From Ephemerocybe angulata (lineage: Eukaryota; Basidiomycota; Agaricomycetes; Agaricales; Psathyrellaceae): a stretch of DNA of 64,000 bases. Made by a program: the position numbers and the translations under genes. The notes beneath the pieces were generated by a model, which worked only from the letters and a program-made list of their open reading frames with translations, ran no database searches and had not been told where the DNA came from. This document shows, piece by piece, positions 10,031 to 21,479 of the stretch (positions are counted from its first letter, which is position 1; the number at the start of each line of letters is the position of its first letter). The stretch spans positions 124,001 through 188,000 of the forward strand of contig JAACJK010000169.1 of NCBI GenBank assembly GCA_013368325.1. The letters are read 5' to 3'.

Positions 10031-13000
10031 CTAACTCCCCCTCCGCGCATCCACAACACTCCCCCGTCTCCCCACCCGTCCCGCACTATTCGCAGCCGCA
10101 ACCGCCCTAAGCATATTCCCCGTACTCGGCCTCTTCTTCATAACCCTCCTCTCCATAGCCTTCTCCTTCTCCCCCTCCCTCTCCTCCACCCTCTCCTTCT
10201 CCTTCTGTGCACCCCTCTCCCTCTCTCTCGTCTCTTTATCTCCACCTCTTCCCCCAGTTTCCCCCCGCACCCTCGCCCCTCCCTTCTCCTCCACACTAAG
10301 CGCACTCGTCCCCGCCGTACTCCCACTACTCCCACTACTACTCCCACTCGCCGTACTAACACTACTCCCCCCACTCCCACTCCGCTGTCCGCCCCCCCCC
10401 TTCCCCACCCCCACTCCCACTCCCCCACCTCCCACTCCTACTCCCACACCCAATCCCACGCCAACGCCATGCGCCCCCGACGCCACCTTCTTCAAAAACG
10501 GACTCGGCAAACTCTCCTCATCCCCAAAATCATACCTCGGCGCCGGCGCACTCCGCGGACTCGGCGGCGGGATCCGACTCCTCCCACTCCCCACACCTCC
10601 ATTCCTCTCTCCCCCTCGATCGCCTCCGACGCCCGTAGTGGTAATCGCAGGCACGCTCGCACTGCGCACGATCCCCGCCCCGAGCGCCGGAGGCTGCAAA
10701 TGCGGATGCGGCAACAGCCTCACACCCGCACCCGACCCAGACGCAGTAGCAGTAGCAGAGTTAGCAGAGTGGGGTCCCCCGCCGTCCGCACTATTCGGAC
10801 TCGGACTCGGCACCCCACTCAACCTCCTCGACCCGCCCGTCCTAATACTCGGCCTCCTAATCCTCGTCACACCCTCCCTCTCTCGTCCCTCCCGTTCACC
10901 CCGTTCCCGCTCACTACGTTCGCCCGTAACCTCAACCCTCAACGCAGGCGGCACCGCACTCACCACCACAACCGTAGCCTCCTCCTCCTCCTGCTCTCCA
11001 TCCCCCGCACCCAAATCCCCCTCCCCCTGCCTCCTCCTCTCCCTCTCCCTCTCCCTCCTCTCCCTCCGCTCCCGCTCCCTCCTCCGCGTCGGACTCCCCT
11101 CCCCCTCACTACTACTACTACTCCCCTCCCCAAAATTTAAATTCCCATTCGGCACATCGACACTCAACCCCCCACCGCTCGCCGCCCTCTCGAAGATCCT
11201 CGCAAAGTCCAGCCCGACCCGGGGACTAGCTTCAAAGAGCCCCCTCACCTCCGCAGGCGCAGGCGTGCTCACCACCTCCCCGGTCGCAGTGAGAACGACG
11301 CCCTTCATTGCGCTCGGCAGCGTGTCCGTATACCGCGGACGCGTAATAGGCGTTTCCAGCGTCCCCAGATGCACAGGCACATTCCCATTCGCATAACCCC
11401 CATTCGCATTCGCATTCGCGTTCGAGTTGGCAGTGTTGGTGTTCGATGCGCGCGGAGTCGCGTTCACGTCGGGGGGAGGCGACGACGGCCCAGAGGACCC
11501 CGACGAATGGCCGGAGGAGGTAGAGGTAGCAGACGGCGGCCTCGGCGCAGTACCTCCACCCAACACCCCCGTCAAATTCGGACTCGAATTCGTCCTCCTC
11601 GAGCCCTCCACGACCCTCCTCCCCGCCGGCCCCAACGTATTCTTAACCTCCTCAAGCGGCTTACCACGCCCTTTCACCCCCCTCTCAACCTCCCTCTCCC
11701 TCGCCTCCACCCCCCTCTCCCTCTCCCCCACCCCCCTCTCCCTGCTCTCCAACCCCCTCTCCCTCTCCCTAATCCACTCCAGCCTCTCCTCAACAGCCCT
11801 AATACTCGCCTCCACCTCCCCCCGCACCTCCGCCTCCCTCTTCACCCACGCCCCGCACACCTCCGCCTCCCGCATCCGCACCGCCTCCATAATCTCCTCC
11901 TCCCGCTTCGCAATCGCGCCCGCAACCTCCTCTTCCCTTTTCATCACGAGGATGCGCAGCTCTTCCTCGCGCCGCGCTACAGCGTGCTTCACCGCCAATT
12001 CGAGGTCGGCAGGGTTTATAACAGAGTGGGGGTGGAGGGGGAGGGAGGAGGAGGGGTGGTGGTGTGAGGAGGAGTGGGATTGCAGTTGGGCAACGAGCGA
12101 CTGGAGCTGCGCGATATCTTGGTCTTTGCGCGCGAGGAGCGCGGTGAACTCTGCTTCTTTCCGCGCTATCGCTTGTTCGCGCTGCACGACCTCGCGCTCG
12201 CGGTGCACGATCGTGTTCTTGTGCGCTTTTAGCTGCGAGAGCCTGTGGGGAGGGCGTTAGTACGCGTTCGTTCGTTCATAAATCGAGAGGGAAAGGGATT
12301 GGATAAGCGCGAGGATGGGATGGATGGACGGGGGAGCACGTCGATCGAGCAATGGAGGGAGAAGGTAGCGGAAAGAGAGCAGGGGCGATACACGGGGTGA
12401 GTAGAAGAAAGCGCGAAAGCGCAAACAAATGACCCATAACCATACGCGAACGGGCGATGACACGCGTCCGACGGTCAAAGCCAGACACCGCAGACGACCC
12501 GCGAAGCAAAGTCGGGTGCAAATCCACGCCGAACAACGTTGGGGCGAATCCAAATTGAACAACGTTGGGACGAATCCAAGTAGAACACAAGGAAAGAAGA
12601 AGGGAGGAAGGTACGAAAGGAAGAAGAGAGGAGTAAGAACGACGAATGGACGGACGCACATTTTCTCAGTCTCCGAAACCCTAAACACCAATTCCAACCG
12701 TTCATGCTGCAAAAGCTGCGCCGCGCTCGGCCGCATCGCGGGCTACAATACACAAACCATACAATCGACATCAGCGTTCATTCATCCATTTCATCCATAC
12801 CCTCGTCGACGATATCAAGAAGAAGCAAGAATGACAAGGCGGACGATCGATGGGGCGTAGGAGGAGGACGGGGAGGACGACGCGGATTAAGGAAAGAAGA
12901 GGAGGGAGAGAGAGAGAGAATGGAGGATGGATGGGGATGAAGGGGATGGTAGAAGATGTAGGGAGTACGGATGGATGGATAATGGAGAGAACAAGACGGA

Positions 13001-14492
13001 CGAGAACGTACGTTTAGGTTGAGCATCGCCTTGATAACGCCAAATAGACTTTGGGAGTATCCTCTCGGTAGGGGTGGTATACGGCCGTTCCTGTAAGACG
13101 ATTCAGTCAGATGAACACGAGGCGCGAGACGGGACGGGAACGGTAAATTGGGAGAAAGGACGGGAGAAGGATACGAAGGGGAAGACGATAAAGGGAAGTA
13201 AGGTCGCATTTTGGAAACGCGAAGGCGCGGGGACGCAGAACCCGAAGATCCACAGCACACCAACCGAAACGAGCAGGACAACAAGAAGAGATACGCACCT
13301 AATCAAAATCGACAACTCCGAATGCGTCTTGGCCTCATGAAACGGCGGCTTCAGCGCACAGAGCTCGTATATCAGACAGCCCAAGCTCCAGATGTCGCTT
13401 TTGGAGTCGTATGCCTTTTCTTGCATGAGCTCGGGGGACATGTAGTAGGGTGTCTGCGGGGTTCATAACGTCAGTCAGGACGAACGATAGGATGGCGATG
13501 GGTGGATGGATGAACGGAAGAGGGAATGCGGACTGAAGGGATGGAGAGGATGGGAGGAAAGACGGACGGACGTACCCCAACGTATGTATTCGCAAAGCTC
13601 GCCTGCGCAAGCGCCTTCGACAGCCCAAAATCGCCCAACTTCACATTATTCTGCTCATCCAAAAACACTACGCCCAATCAGCCCCACCCACCCCCATCCA
13701 CTAAATCCCACTCACCATTATCAGGCTTCAAATCCCTATGCAAAATCTGCGGCCTCCGTCCCACTCCTCCCCCCGCTCCATCACCCTCCGTCAAACTCGC
13801 CCCACTCCCACTACTACTCCGCCCATGCCCATGCGGATGATGACAATGATGCAGCGCCAGCAAAATCTGCATAAAGTAGTTCCATATCGTATCCTCGCTA
13901 ATAGGTCGAGAGGTTTTTGAAGCTTGTTTGATGACGGAGGAGAGGTCGCCGCCGCCGCAGTACTCCATGAGGATGTAGAGGATGCCGGCGTCGCGGTCGA
14001 CGAAGCGGTCGTGGTAGCCGACGATGTGTTCGTGGTGGAGGTCTTTGAGGATGTTGCTGGCGGAGGCGGAGCCGACGGAGGAGGCGGAGCCGACGCGGAG
14101 GGGGCGAGTCGATGAGGAGGGGGCGATGGAGGAGGCGGAGCCGACGGAGGAGCATGTCGATGTAGGAGAGAGGCGAGGGGCGGAGGGGCGACGAGGAGGA
14201 CGAGGACGGTGAACGACGGTCAGGCTCCTCACACAAACAACAACGAAGACGACAACGTACACTTCAGCCACGATCTGCTTCCTATCCCGCTCGCTCATCC
14301 GCTCAAAGTTCAGCTCCTTCCTCGCAAATATCTGCGCGCACATCCGTACTGAGCATGCATAGAAAAGAAAGTGAGAGAAGTGGCATTAATACGCACCAGC
14401 CCGTCTGCTTTCCGCCGCACCTTGCGGATAATCCCAAAACTCCCATTCCCAATCACGTCGAGTGGGTCGTACTGCTCGAGCCACGCTGCCAT
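10031..14492 (-). CDS. nimA: NIMA-family (NEK) serine/threonine protein kinase
   Basis: Eight exons join in frame: 14492-14397, 14331-14261, 14056-13716, 13667-13576, 13453-13299, 13090-13012, 12742-12660 and 12242-10031, giving 1042 aa. The kinase domain (about residues 1-290) has the Gly loop GNGSFG, the catalytic Lys in [24 protein letters not shown] and [14 protein letters not shown] kinases (NimA, Fin1, Kin3, Nek2) act in mitotic entry, spindle and septation control. A Gly/Ser/His-rich insert of about 25 residues precedes HRD. After residue 306 there is a coiled-coil with repeated ERERGVE-type heptads, then a 550-residue Ser/Gly/Arg-rich tail, much longer than in yeasts. Introns carry GGAT repeats. 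The gene is apparently intact and has a broken paralogue at 50585-52339. Confidence 0.93.
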
Positions 14493-14787
14493 TCCTGTCC
14501 GTCCCTTCCTCTACTTCTTCCTTTCTCGTATATTCCCTGCTTCTTCCCTTCTACCCTTCCTTTCTCGTCTTATCTTCTGCTCTGCGCGTAGCGTATCCAG
14601 TCGTATCGTCCGCGCTGCGAGGCCGCGGGTCGTCAGTCGTCAGTCGTCGGAACGTAGTAGGAGAGAACAGAAAATGTGATACGGGCACCACGCCTGCCTG
14701 CCTGCCTTGCGATGGGGATTGATCCAACACGGTCACGTGCTCTGGCCGTGACGCCGGGTTCGGCGCGTCGCCGGGGGATTTAGCGCG

Positions 14788-14971
14788 CTAGACCGGATGG
14801 CCGGTCCCCCAGCCCGAAAACGGGATCACGCTTTGATCATGTGAGGGGCGTGGGGCATCCCGTGGACTGGGGGACCGGACTAGACCGGATGGCCGGTCCC
14901 CCAGCCCGAAAACGGGATCACGCTTTGATCATGTGAGGGGCGTGGGGCATCCCGTGGACTGGGGGACCGGA
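14788..14971. mobile_element. Tandem pair of 92-bp units with perfect TIR (MITE-like)
   Basis: Two 92-bp units (14788-14879 and 14880-14971) read as identical. Within each, CCGGTCCCCCAG and its exact complement CTGGGGGACCGG bound a 78-bp palindromic core (14801-14878 in copy 1). This is the form of a miniature inverted-repeat element. It sits about 300 bp upstream of the kinase start codon, in its probable promoter. No transposase is present. Confidence 0.75.
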
Positions 14972-15172
14972 CAATCTCGTTGGACTTTGGCGGGGTCAAC
15001 CGTTACGCGACGCGATCGCCTCGCCTCGCGTGCATTTTGGCGCGATTCAGCACGTTTCTCGGCCGCCCCTCTCGTCGCCTCCCCCAATCTGTTGCCATGA
15101 ACACTTCCGGTCTCTTCAGGAGGGAACCATTAATATTATACTTGTACATATATGACACTTTCATCGTAACTA

Positions 15173-15369
15173 CAGTTGAAACTCTCATAGTGCATAGCGT
15201 TCGTTCCCCCGCCAAAATTGCCCAGACTCTATGCAGTATGAGAGATTATGCAGTATGAGATCCAATATGAGGGGGAAATAGGGATCGGTGCCACGGGGAA
15301 GCCTATGCACTATGGGAACTTTTGGCGGGGTATGCAGTATGAGCGTATGCAGTATGAGAGTTTCAACTG
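15173..15369. mobile_element. Tc1/mariner-like MITE
   Basis: A 197-bp element bounded by 24-bp inverted repeats with one mismatch; the left end begins CAGTTGAAACTCTCATA. A TA dinucleotide flanks each end (15171-15172 and 15370-15371). CAG termini plus a TA duplication are hallmarks of Tc1/mariner elements. Inside, TATGCAGTATGAG or close variants occur about five times and CCCCGCCAAAA occurs in both orientations, probably subterminal transposase sites. It is non-coding. Confidence 0.82.
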
Positions 15370-15371
15370 TA

Positions 15372-18300
15372 CATGTGCAAACAGGTATAGAGAAGGACGT
15401 TTAAAGTACCTCCCGATGCCCAACTCCTGGTGCCAGCCTGATGCACAAATGCCGAATCGTCGACCCGAGAGAGATCGCGGATGCGATAGACCCGTGTTTG
15501 CACCAGGAGGGCCGTAGCAGATACCGGAGGGCCGCAGAGGATGAGTCCGAGGCCGAGGCGGTGGAAGTCGGGTTCGAGACGCTGAGTAGGATGGCCCCGA
15601 ATGACCACCGGGTCGAAACCGCATCGAGGATCGTGTCGAGAGTGTTGTCGGTGAACGGAGAGCGTTCGGGGCTAGTTGGAACAGACAGGTCTCCCAAGAA
15701 GGTTCGGTCGGCGCTTCGAGCTACTGCAGACATCCAAAGCCGTGGACTCTCGCACGCGCAAGGAAGCGGAGAGACGAACCTGGGATCGATTTTAACCTTC
15801 TTCGGTCTTATATACCCCCAGCAGTGCAAAAAAACACCCCAGATGGCCCAAAATTGGCCATAACCCAAGTCCACCCCCCAGCCCCAGACGCAGCTTCGAG
15901 CGGAGCGACGACGTGCGTGTTTGGGCCGTCTCTGACAGAATCCTTGGGCTTATCCATCCGACGGTCCAGGTAATGACATTTGAGAAGTTTTGAGGTCGTA
16001 GAAGAAGAGGGAGGGGAGGGACGGAAGGGATATGGTAGCCGTGGTGGCAGGAAACAAGATAACGGTTGGCCCTGCCAAATCGAAACGAGATTGACCGGTC
16101 CGTCTATCGACGACAGCGTAAGCAAATCTCACATGACACAAACGTGACTGTCGGCGGCGACGGACCGGCCTCCGGTCTATTAGCGCGCGGCGCGTCGCCT
16201 GGGGTGGAGATTAGGGGCTGATTGGGAGACTGGAGTGTAATTGTGGTTGCTATTGTGGCTTTTCATGTTAAGTTTGGTGGGTATGGCCCCGGATGGACGC
16301 TATCTCACCTTGGCCGGGGGATGGGGGTTTAACGAATGGTATGGAGAGTTGTTGAATTTGGCGAGATGGCTGTCGGTGGGGGTGACGGAGGGGGCACGAG
16401 GCGTAGGTTGGGATTTGCTTTTGGGAATTATCTTCGATTGATTAGGGTCGGTGTGATGGGGATCTTATCTCCTCGTAGAGACGTTGCCTCGGGTGCTACG
16501 ATCCTAGTACCTCGTGTCGCGTATCCTTTCTCTTTGTATCGGTCGGCCGTATGCTGTCCAACGCTTACTCTCGAGTTAGATATCCTGCGTAGATGTCGGC
16601 TGAACCTGTCAAGTCAAGTCAAGGATAGAGCTTGCTTCCGATAATACCACGCTCTACCCACTGCGCACTTCCATTACGATTATACGATTCTTATAATGAT
16701 GATGCTGACCTACGCCAGAGAGTGCATAGCAACGCGCTTTATTGTACTTACTCCTCTTCCAACCTTGAGGCTAAGCTTAACCCTTAAAGGCTCAACGTGC
16801 GCCAAATAAGAATATCTACCTTGTGTAGCGAGGCTGTACTCGTACACCCATCCATCTAATTCTGAACCGACACAGTATCCCAAGGTCCGAATGTCGAGTC
16901 CGACAGACACCATGGCACACCACAACCACTCTGAGCCGACCCAGGTCGTCCCAAGAGACGGACGGACGGACATGTGAATACTTACGTCTCTGGTAGCCGA
17001 GTAAAGAAGTCCACGAATAAGTCCGCTTACATAGATAGATGGATAGATAAGTAGATAGACTCGTCGAAATACGCCGGGCCACAGCCCGCCGCCGTATGCA
17101 CCAATCATCCTTACTATCAACTGGTCTTTGCTGCACAAGTTCACCTTGAACTCTACGAACGGCAGGTAGGCGTGCGTAGCTTGAGCTTGAACGGGGAGGC
17201 GAGCATAACTTGTAATAGGAAATGAGTGAGACATGACCGCCATGGATCCATAACCCAACTCGCCCTCCCTCCCAACGACCAACCATCCCTACTACTTACC
17301 TCCACACCGAAACCGGGGTGGCGCTACTTCTAATTAATTAATTAATCTAATCTCTCGAAGCCGCCACCGGTGACCGACGCCGTGCATCCGCGGACCAGCC
17401 TATCTCCGACGAGCGTTCAACGTTCAGAACTTCAGAACTCCGGACAGGCGGACAGGGGTCCGGTAACTCAACGCGGTCACGTTGAACGAACTGCTCAATA
17501 CAACTTGCTTTCAATCGCGTTGTTGTTGTTGTTGTTGCTGTTGCTGTTGTACCCCATCGGGAGCGACATATAGCGTCCCTCCACGCCCCCTACGAGCCGG
17601 CGTTCACACTCCCATATTGGAGTACCTACAGAGGCACTGCACTCACCAAACAGCATATCGAGGAGCTCCCCAATAGTTCCTCACAACATATTCCAAGTAC
17701 ACTGCACGTCGTTAATGCGGTATAGTATTACTCACGTCCGCAGCGTTCGCTAGTTCGTTCCAAGTTTATTGTACTCCCTTCGGCTTTGAGCATAACCACT
17801 GTCCCGTGGCGCGACGCGTCCGAGTCTATAATGAGACTGGCGGAAGACGCGCAGCCTTAATCACACACGAGGCTCGCGCACCGGTCCGTATTACTATTCG
17901 GAACTCACAAAAGTCTCTCCATCCAGGCCACGCCATCATCCACACCACACCTCCTCCCCGTCCTTCCCCCTCCCCTCCACTCTCCTCAACTCGTCCACTC
18001 CCCGACCTCTTCAATCCCCACTCAACCTTTCCAGCACACCTCCCTTATACACACAACCCCAAATCTTGCGACAAGTATCGCTCGAATCCCCAACGTCACA
18101 GTCAAAGTGCGCTTATATCCCCGGGTTGTGGCGCGATAAGATAACTGGTCGCGTGCCCTTGTACTCCGGGAGGCAGTGTTCACCCTACATCCAGACTCCT
18201 CTCAGCTCTCGGTGTGCGCCGGGGTGTATGCTAGAATCAACGAAGGTTAGCAGAATACGCGTCGAGTATTAGAAGACGCGTAAATCGGGGTGGGGTCACG

Positions 18301-19002
18301 CGTAGGTACCAAACCTCGGAGCCGCAACGCTGGATCGCATCACCGAAACCACGAAAGCGCACTCGTCATCATCTCCAGCATTCACTGTTCAATATCTACA
18401 CAATCAAAACGCGATTCCAGAACAACCAACTGCCTTTCACATTCTTATCATGATCGAAAGCCTACTCGCTGGCCTCAGTGACTGAATAAGTAAGAGGCTG
18501 ACATTTTGACGAATAGAGTAGGAGTATGGTGGCCATTACAGTCTGAAAATAACGCAAAGTGTATATATATGGAATAGTGTCTGCTCACCCGGTGTCTGTG
18601 GCGAGGCATTCATTCCGGATCCATCAGAGGTAATGTCCCATGTTCAATTACGTCTGTTCAAGTACCAAAGAAAGTAAATTGAAAGAGTATTGCACGGGCG
18701 AATAACGAAGTTGGCACCCACAGGCGCCACAAGGCCGATGTCATCTGTAAGTAAGTCTAGCAAAGGCCGCTACGATAGACGCTGAATACAATGCAGCGCC
18801 TAAGCCGAGCAGACACCGGGCACTACTCGCCTCTGTCTCGCGAGCCGACCGAGGCTGACCGTCTGGACCCGAGACTGACAACCCATGCCCATATTTTTTG
18901 TTTTTATTTCGTGCGTATAAGTACCCCGACCATTCGCATACTGATTATCACCCACTTCAAGCTCAAGCCATTACATTCCCCTACCCTTAACTCTTGGTCG
19001 AG
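15372..19002. other. Gene-poor interval
   Basis: Open frames of 130-190 codons exist (minus 17282-16710, plus 15441-15863, minus 15874-15401), but none shows a recognisable motif, and overlapping frames on both strands are equally open. I do not assign genes. The interval contains TTAA repeats at 17331-17346 and a GTT/GCT trinucleotide run at about 17519-17549. Confidence 0.45.
17519..17549. repeat. GTT trinucleotide microsatellite
   Basis: Six to seven GTT units followed by interspersed GCTGTT units; simple repeat only. Confidence 0.85.
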
Positions 19003-19304
19003 ATGCGCTATTTCATGCCCTTCGTATCTTTCGTCGCCTACACCATATTCGCAGGAGTCGCTGTGAGCGCGGCTGTGGTCCCAACTACAGAGGAAGAACT
19101 GCAAGCCGCTGTTAAACTTCAAGGTGTGTGTACCCAAGTATCATAGGCCGATGCAATTCGTTCTTAGAATGCCTGGCAGAATGCATGAGGCGATGCCTGT
19201 TGGGTCGCAAGGAGCTCATGCCTCGCTGGTTTGATTTTGGGGTCAAGGACAAAGCCCGCTGTGTGAAGGAGGTGTGCGGCCAGGATGTAATTTCGATTCC
19301 TTGA
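19003..19304 (+). CDS. Small secreted cysteine-containing protein
   Basis: Two exons, 19003-19123 and 19168-19304, separated by a 44-nt GTGTGT...TAG intron in phase 1, encode 85 aa. The first 24 residues form a typical signal peptide (MRYFMPFVSFVAYTIF, then AGVAVSAA). The mature part has five Cys spaced CLAEC-x3-C and later C-x3-C, with a basic linker. A TATAAGT element lies about 85 bp upstream of the ATG. The size and Cys content resemble fungal small secreted proteins, which often act at the cell surface or in host interaction. I know no family and the specific role is open. Confidence 0.68.
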
Positions 19305-19677
19305 GTCGAGGTCTTGTGCGTATATCGTCGATGTGGCATGGCGTTAACATCTGACAACCCTTCTTTATAGCAGAGCCATAAAATACATTCAATACTGGCT
19401 ACCATGTTACATACAGTCCGGCTCGCGCACCAATACTGAGTGATTTTTACTTACTGGAAAGATTCGGAATGAAACCCCACGGCGCTAAGATATATGCCTT
19501 GGACTGCTAACGTCATAGTACCGATGTATTTGAAGGCAACGGCGCTCCTCGCCAGTCACCACGGGATCACCACTGGTATGTTGTGGGCACCGCAATTTTA
19601 ACGATGTGTGGGGTAAATTGAAACATGCATATAATATATATATATCACGCTATCATCAGGCCAACTAAGGGGCCCGA

Positions 19678-20050
19678 TTAGACGGCAAGGCAGTGCGGTA
19701 CATCGAAGGATGGATACAACTGTCCTACACGATACACGGGCGCTTCCATTCGGTGCCATAGCCGCACGGAGTTTTTTTCGCTAGGGCGTCGATGCCACAC
19801 TATCACCTTTCCATCACAGCTTCCCGTCGAGGAAATGTCCTCCGTCGGGTGGATGGATTTTCGGATAAGCGCCCAACAAGTGCCCCCGAAACACACCGCA
19901 TTTGAATGGGAGACGTCCGATCCTTGTACCTCGCATACAAGGCTCGGGGTTCAAATTCTCTTTCCTTTCACACGACGGTCTGGGGGTACCTATTGTATTC
20001 GTGTATCTTACCAAGTTCCAGGGTTTCTGGAGCGTGATTGGGGGGCATGA
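19678..20050 (-). pseudogene. WD40-like repeat remnant
   Basis: The minus strand shows one repeat-like stretch: FRGHLLGAYPKIHP in one frame and, shifted by one near 19855, IHPTEDISSTGSCDGKVIV followed by WHRRP. GH...S.DG.V.VW is the WD-repeat pattern. The frame break and absence of other repeats suggest a decayed fragment. Only one blade is seen, so the family call is tentative. Confidence 0.4.
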
Positions 20051-20200
20051 GAGTTACGAACCATCTTGATTCTCCAGAATACGAGAACAAATTCAACGAA
20101 TAAATAAATAAATGACTATAGCGCTGAGCGACAGCGCAGATGCAAAGGAGTGGAATATTCGGCTACCTGCAAACACCAAATAACCATCCTTGCTGGGACT

Positions 20201-20909
20201 CTACCTCCTCTTGGCAGGAGCGGCGGGCTTCGCGGCAGCAGGCGCCTTTCCTGGTGCTTTCTTGGCTGGGGCTTTCTTGGCTGGAGGTTTCTTGTCGGCC
20301 CCCTTGCTACCTGCTGCACCGGTTTGCATGTTAATGGTGATTACCAGTCTGATGGTCGTCCCATCTTGCACGCCGAGCTGCGCCAGGGTGGGGTCGTTAG
20401 CGCCTTCCCAGTCGACGTGGATCTGCCGCTCGCCGATGAAAACTTGGAGCTCAGTGACCACAAAAGCCCCAGTGTCAGGGTAGTACCGGTTGTGCCACTG
20501 CCAAATCGCGAGACCGATTGGGGTGGTAGTCGCCAGAGATAGCTGTTTGACCTCATTTTGGGGTTCGAGGCGGAAGTTGACGTTAACGTTGGCGCGCGCC
20601 TCGAGCTGGTCCTCGTCATCAAGCGCGCGGCGGTGCGCAACTACAGCCTCTTCGAGGAAGGAGCGGAGGGAATGCTGGAATGGAACTTCGATGCTATCGC
20701 TTCTGGCACTCAGGCTATCGTAGCCATAGCTGTCGACAATAGATCGAGCGTCGAACTCGTCGTAGTCCTGCAGTAAGACCGTTGTTAGAATATAGAGTGC
20801 TCGTCACATAAGGGTCAGTAGATGGACTCACGACGTATGCATAAGCGGATAGAAAGAGGGAGCTGGCAGCAACAGCGAGTGTGGCCAGTGGGGCGAAGGA
20901 GAACTTCAT
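20201..20909 (-). CDS. Secreted protein with SUMO-like C-terminal segment (copy 1)
   Basis: Exon 1 (20909-20832) and exon 2 (20767-20201) join in phase 0 to give 214 aa. Exon 1 is essentially the signal peptide (MKFSFAPLATLAVAASS...AYAYV). The mature chain has a helical segment (VPFQHSLRSFLEEAVVAHRR), a strand-rich middle with WQWHNRYY, then DPTLAQLGVQDGTTIRLVI, which resembles the last strand region of SUMO/SLD beta-grasp domains (TP..LGMEDGDTIDV). No terminal Gly-Gly is present, so conjugation is not implied. The C-terminus is a basic tail of repeated KKxPAKKAP units. A paralogue lies at 47070-47751 in opposite orientation. Secreted location is predicted; function is unknown. Confidence 0.8.
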
Positions 20910-20976
20910 TTGAAAGATTGTTCGAGATGAGGTTGTAGCGACTGTAGGTGATAGCTATGTCCCGTTGGACCTCTAC

Positions 20977-20985
20977 TTTTTTATA
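20977..20985 (-). promoter_or_regulatory. TATA box of SUMO-like gene copy 1
   Basis: Minus strand CATATAAAAAAGTAGAGG lies about 70 bp upstream of the ATG. The same motif, with the same following AGAGGTCCAACGG, precedes the paralogue at 47070. Confidence 0.65.
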
Positions 20986-21479
20986 TGCCTTCCTAAAGAT
21001 AACTCGGCGCCGGCCAAGAGATGCAGGAAGCAGCCGTGGGGCTTGGTAAAATTGCCCAGTCCCACCCCTAGTGCAGTGCAACCACTGACGAGCACACAAT
21101 TACCACAGTTATGTGACAAGATCTGCAAAAGAACTGATGCCAATGCCGACATGTGTTTTACATACTATGTATTTAGGTCCTTGAGCGTCGCGATTAGGAA
21201 AAAGAAAAGGGGGAACAATGAATTGTTGGGGTCGCAATACACCCTCTGGACTTTGGAGCGCCCACTTTCACACCCCGAATTCTCGCATTTTGGGCCGCTT
21301 GGCCCATTGTTCTACTCGTAACTCTGTCAGTTGAGGGGCCATTCTAATTCCGCCATCGACCTCAACTAGCATATTACTTGCGCAGTGGCCGTCGCAATGT
21401 GCGCGGCTTGTTACGAGTCCGTATTCAGGATTTGACTCTAATCGACAACAATCTTAACTCATTTTTGGTGTAAAGCATT

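Noticed and set aside
10469..12260. Long plus-strand frames rich in Pro, Arg and Ser
   Set aside because: They are the complement of the low-complexity kinase tail on the minus strand. The GC-rich biased composition keeps all frames open.
16710..17282. 190-codon minus-strand frame
   Set aside because: No motif, splice context or compositional signal was found, and a second frame on the same strand is open over most of its length.
19920..19990. tRNA-like hairpin (CTTGTA/TACAAG) followed by GGTTCAAAT
   Set aside because: The acceptor, D- and T-stems do not pair, and the sequence lies inside the WD40-like remnant.
21290..21306. Hairpin TGGGCC-GCTT-GGCCCA as the Helitron 3' end
   Set aside because: No CTRR followed by T lies at the expected distance in the element orientation; the CTAG at 21366 fits better.
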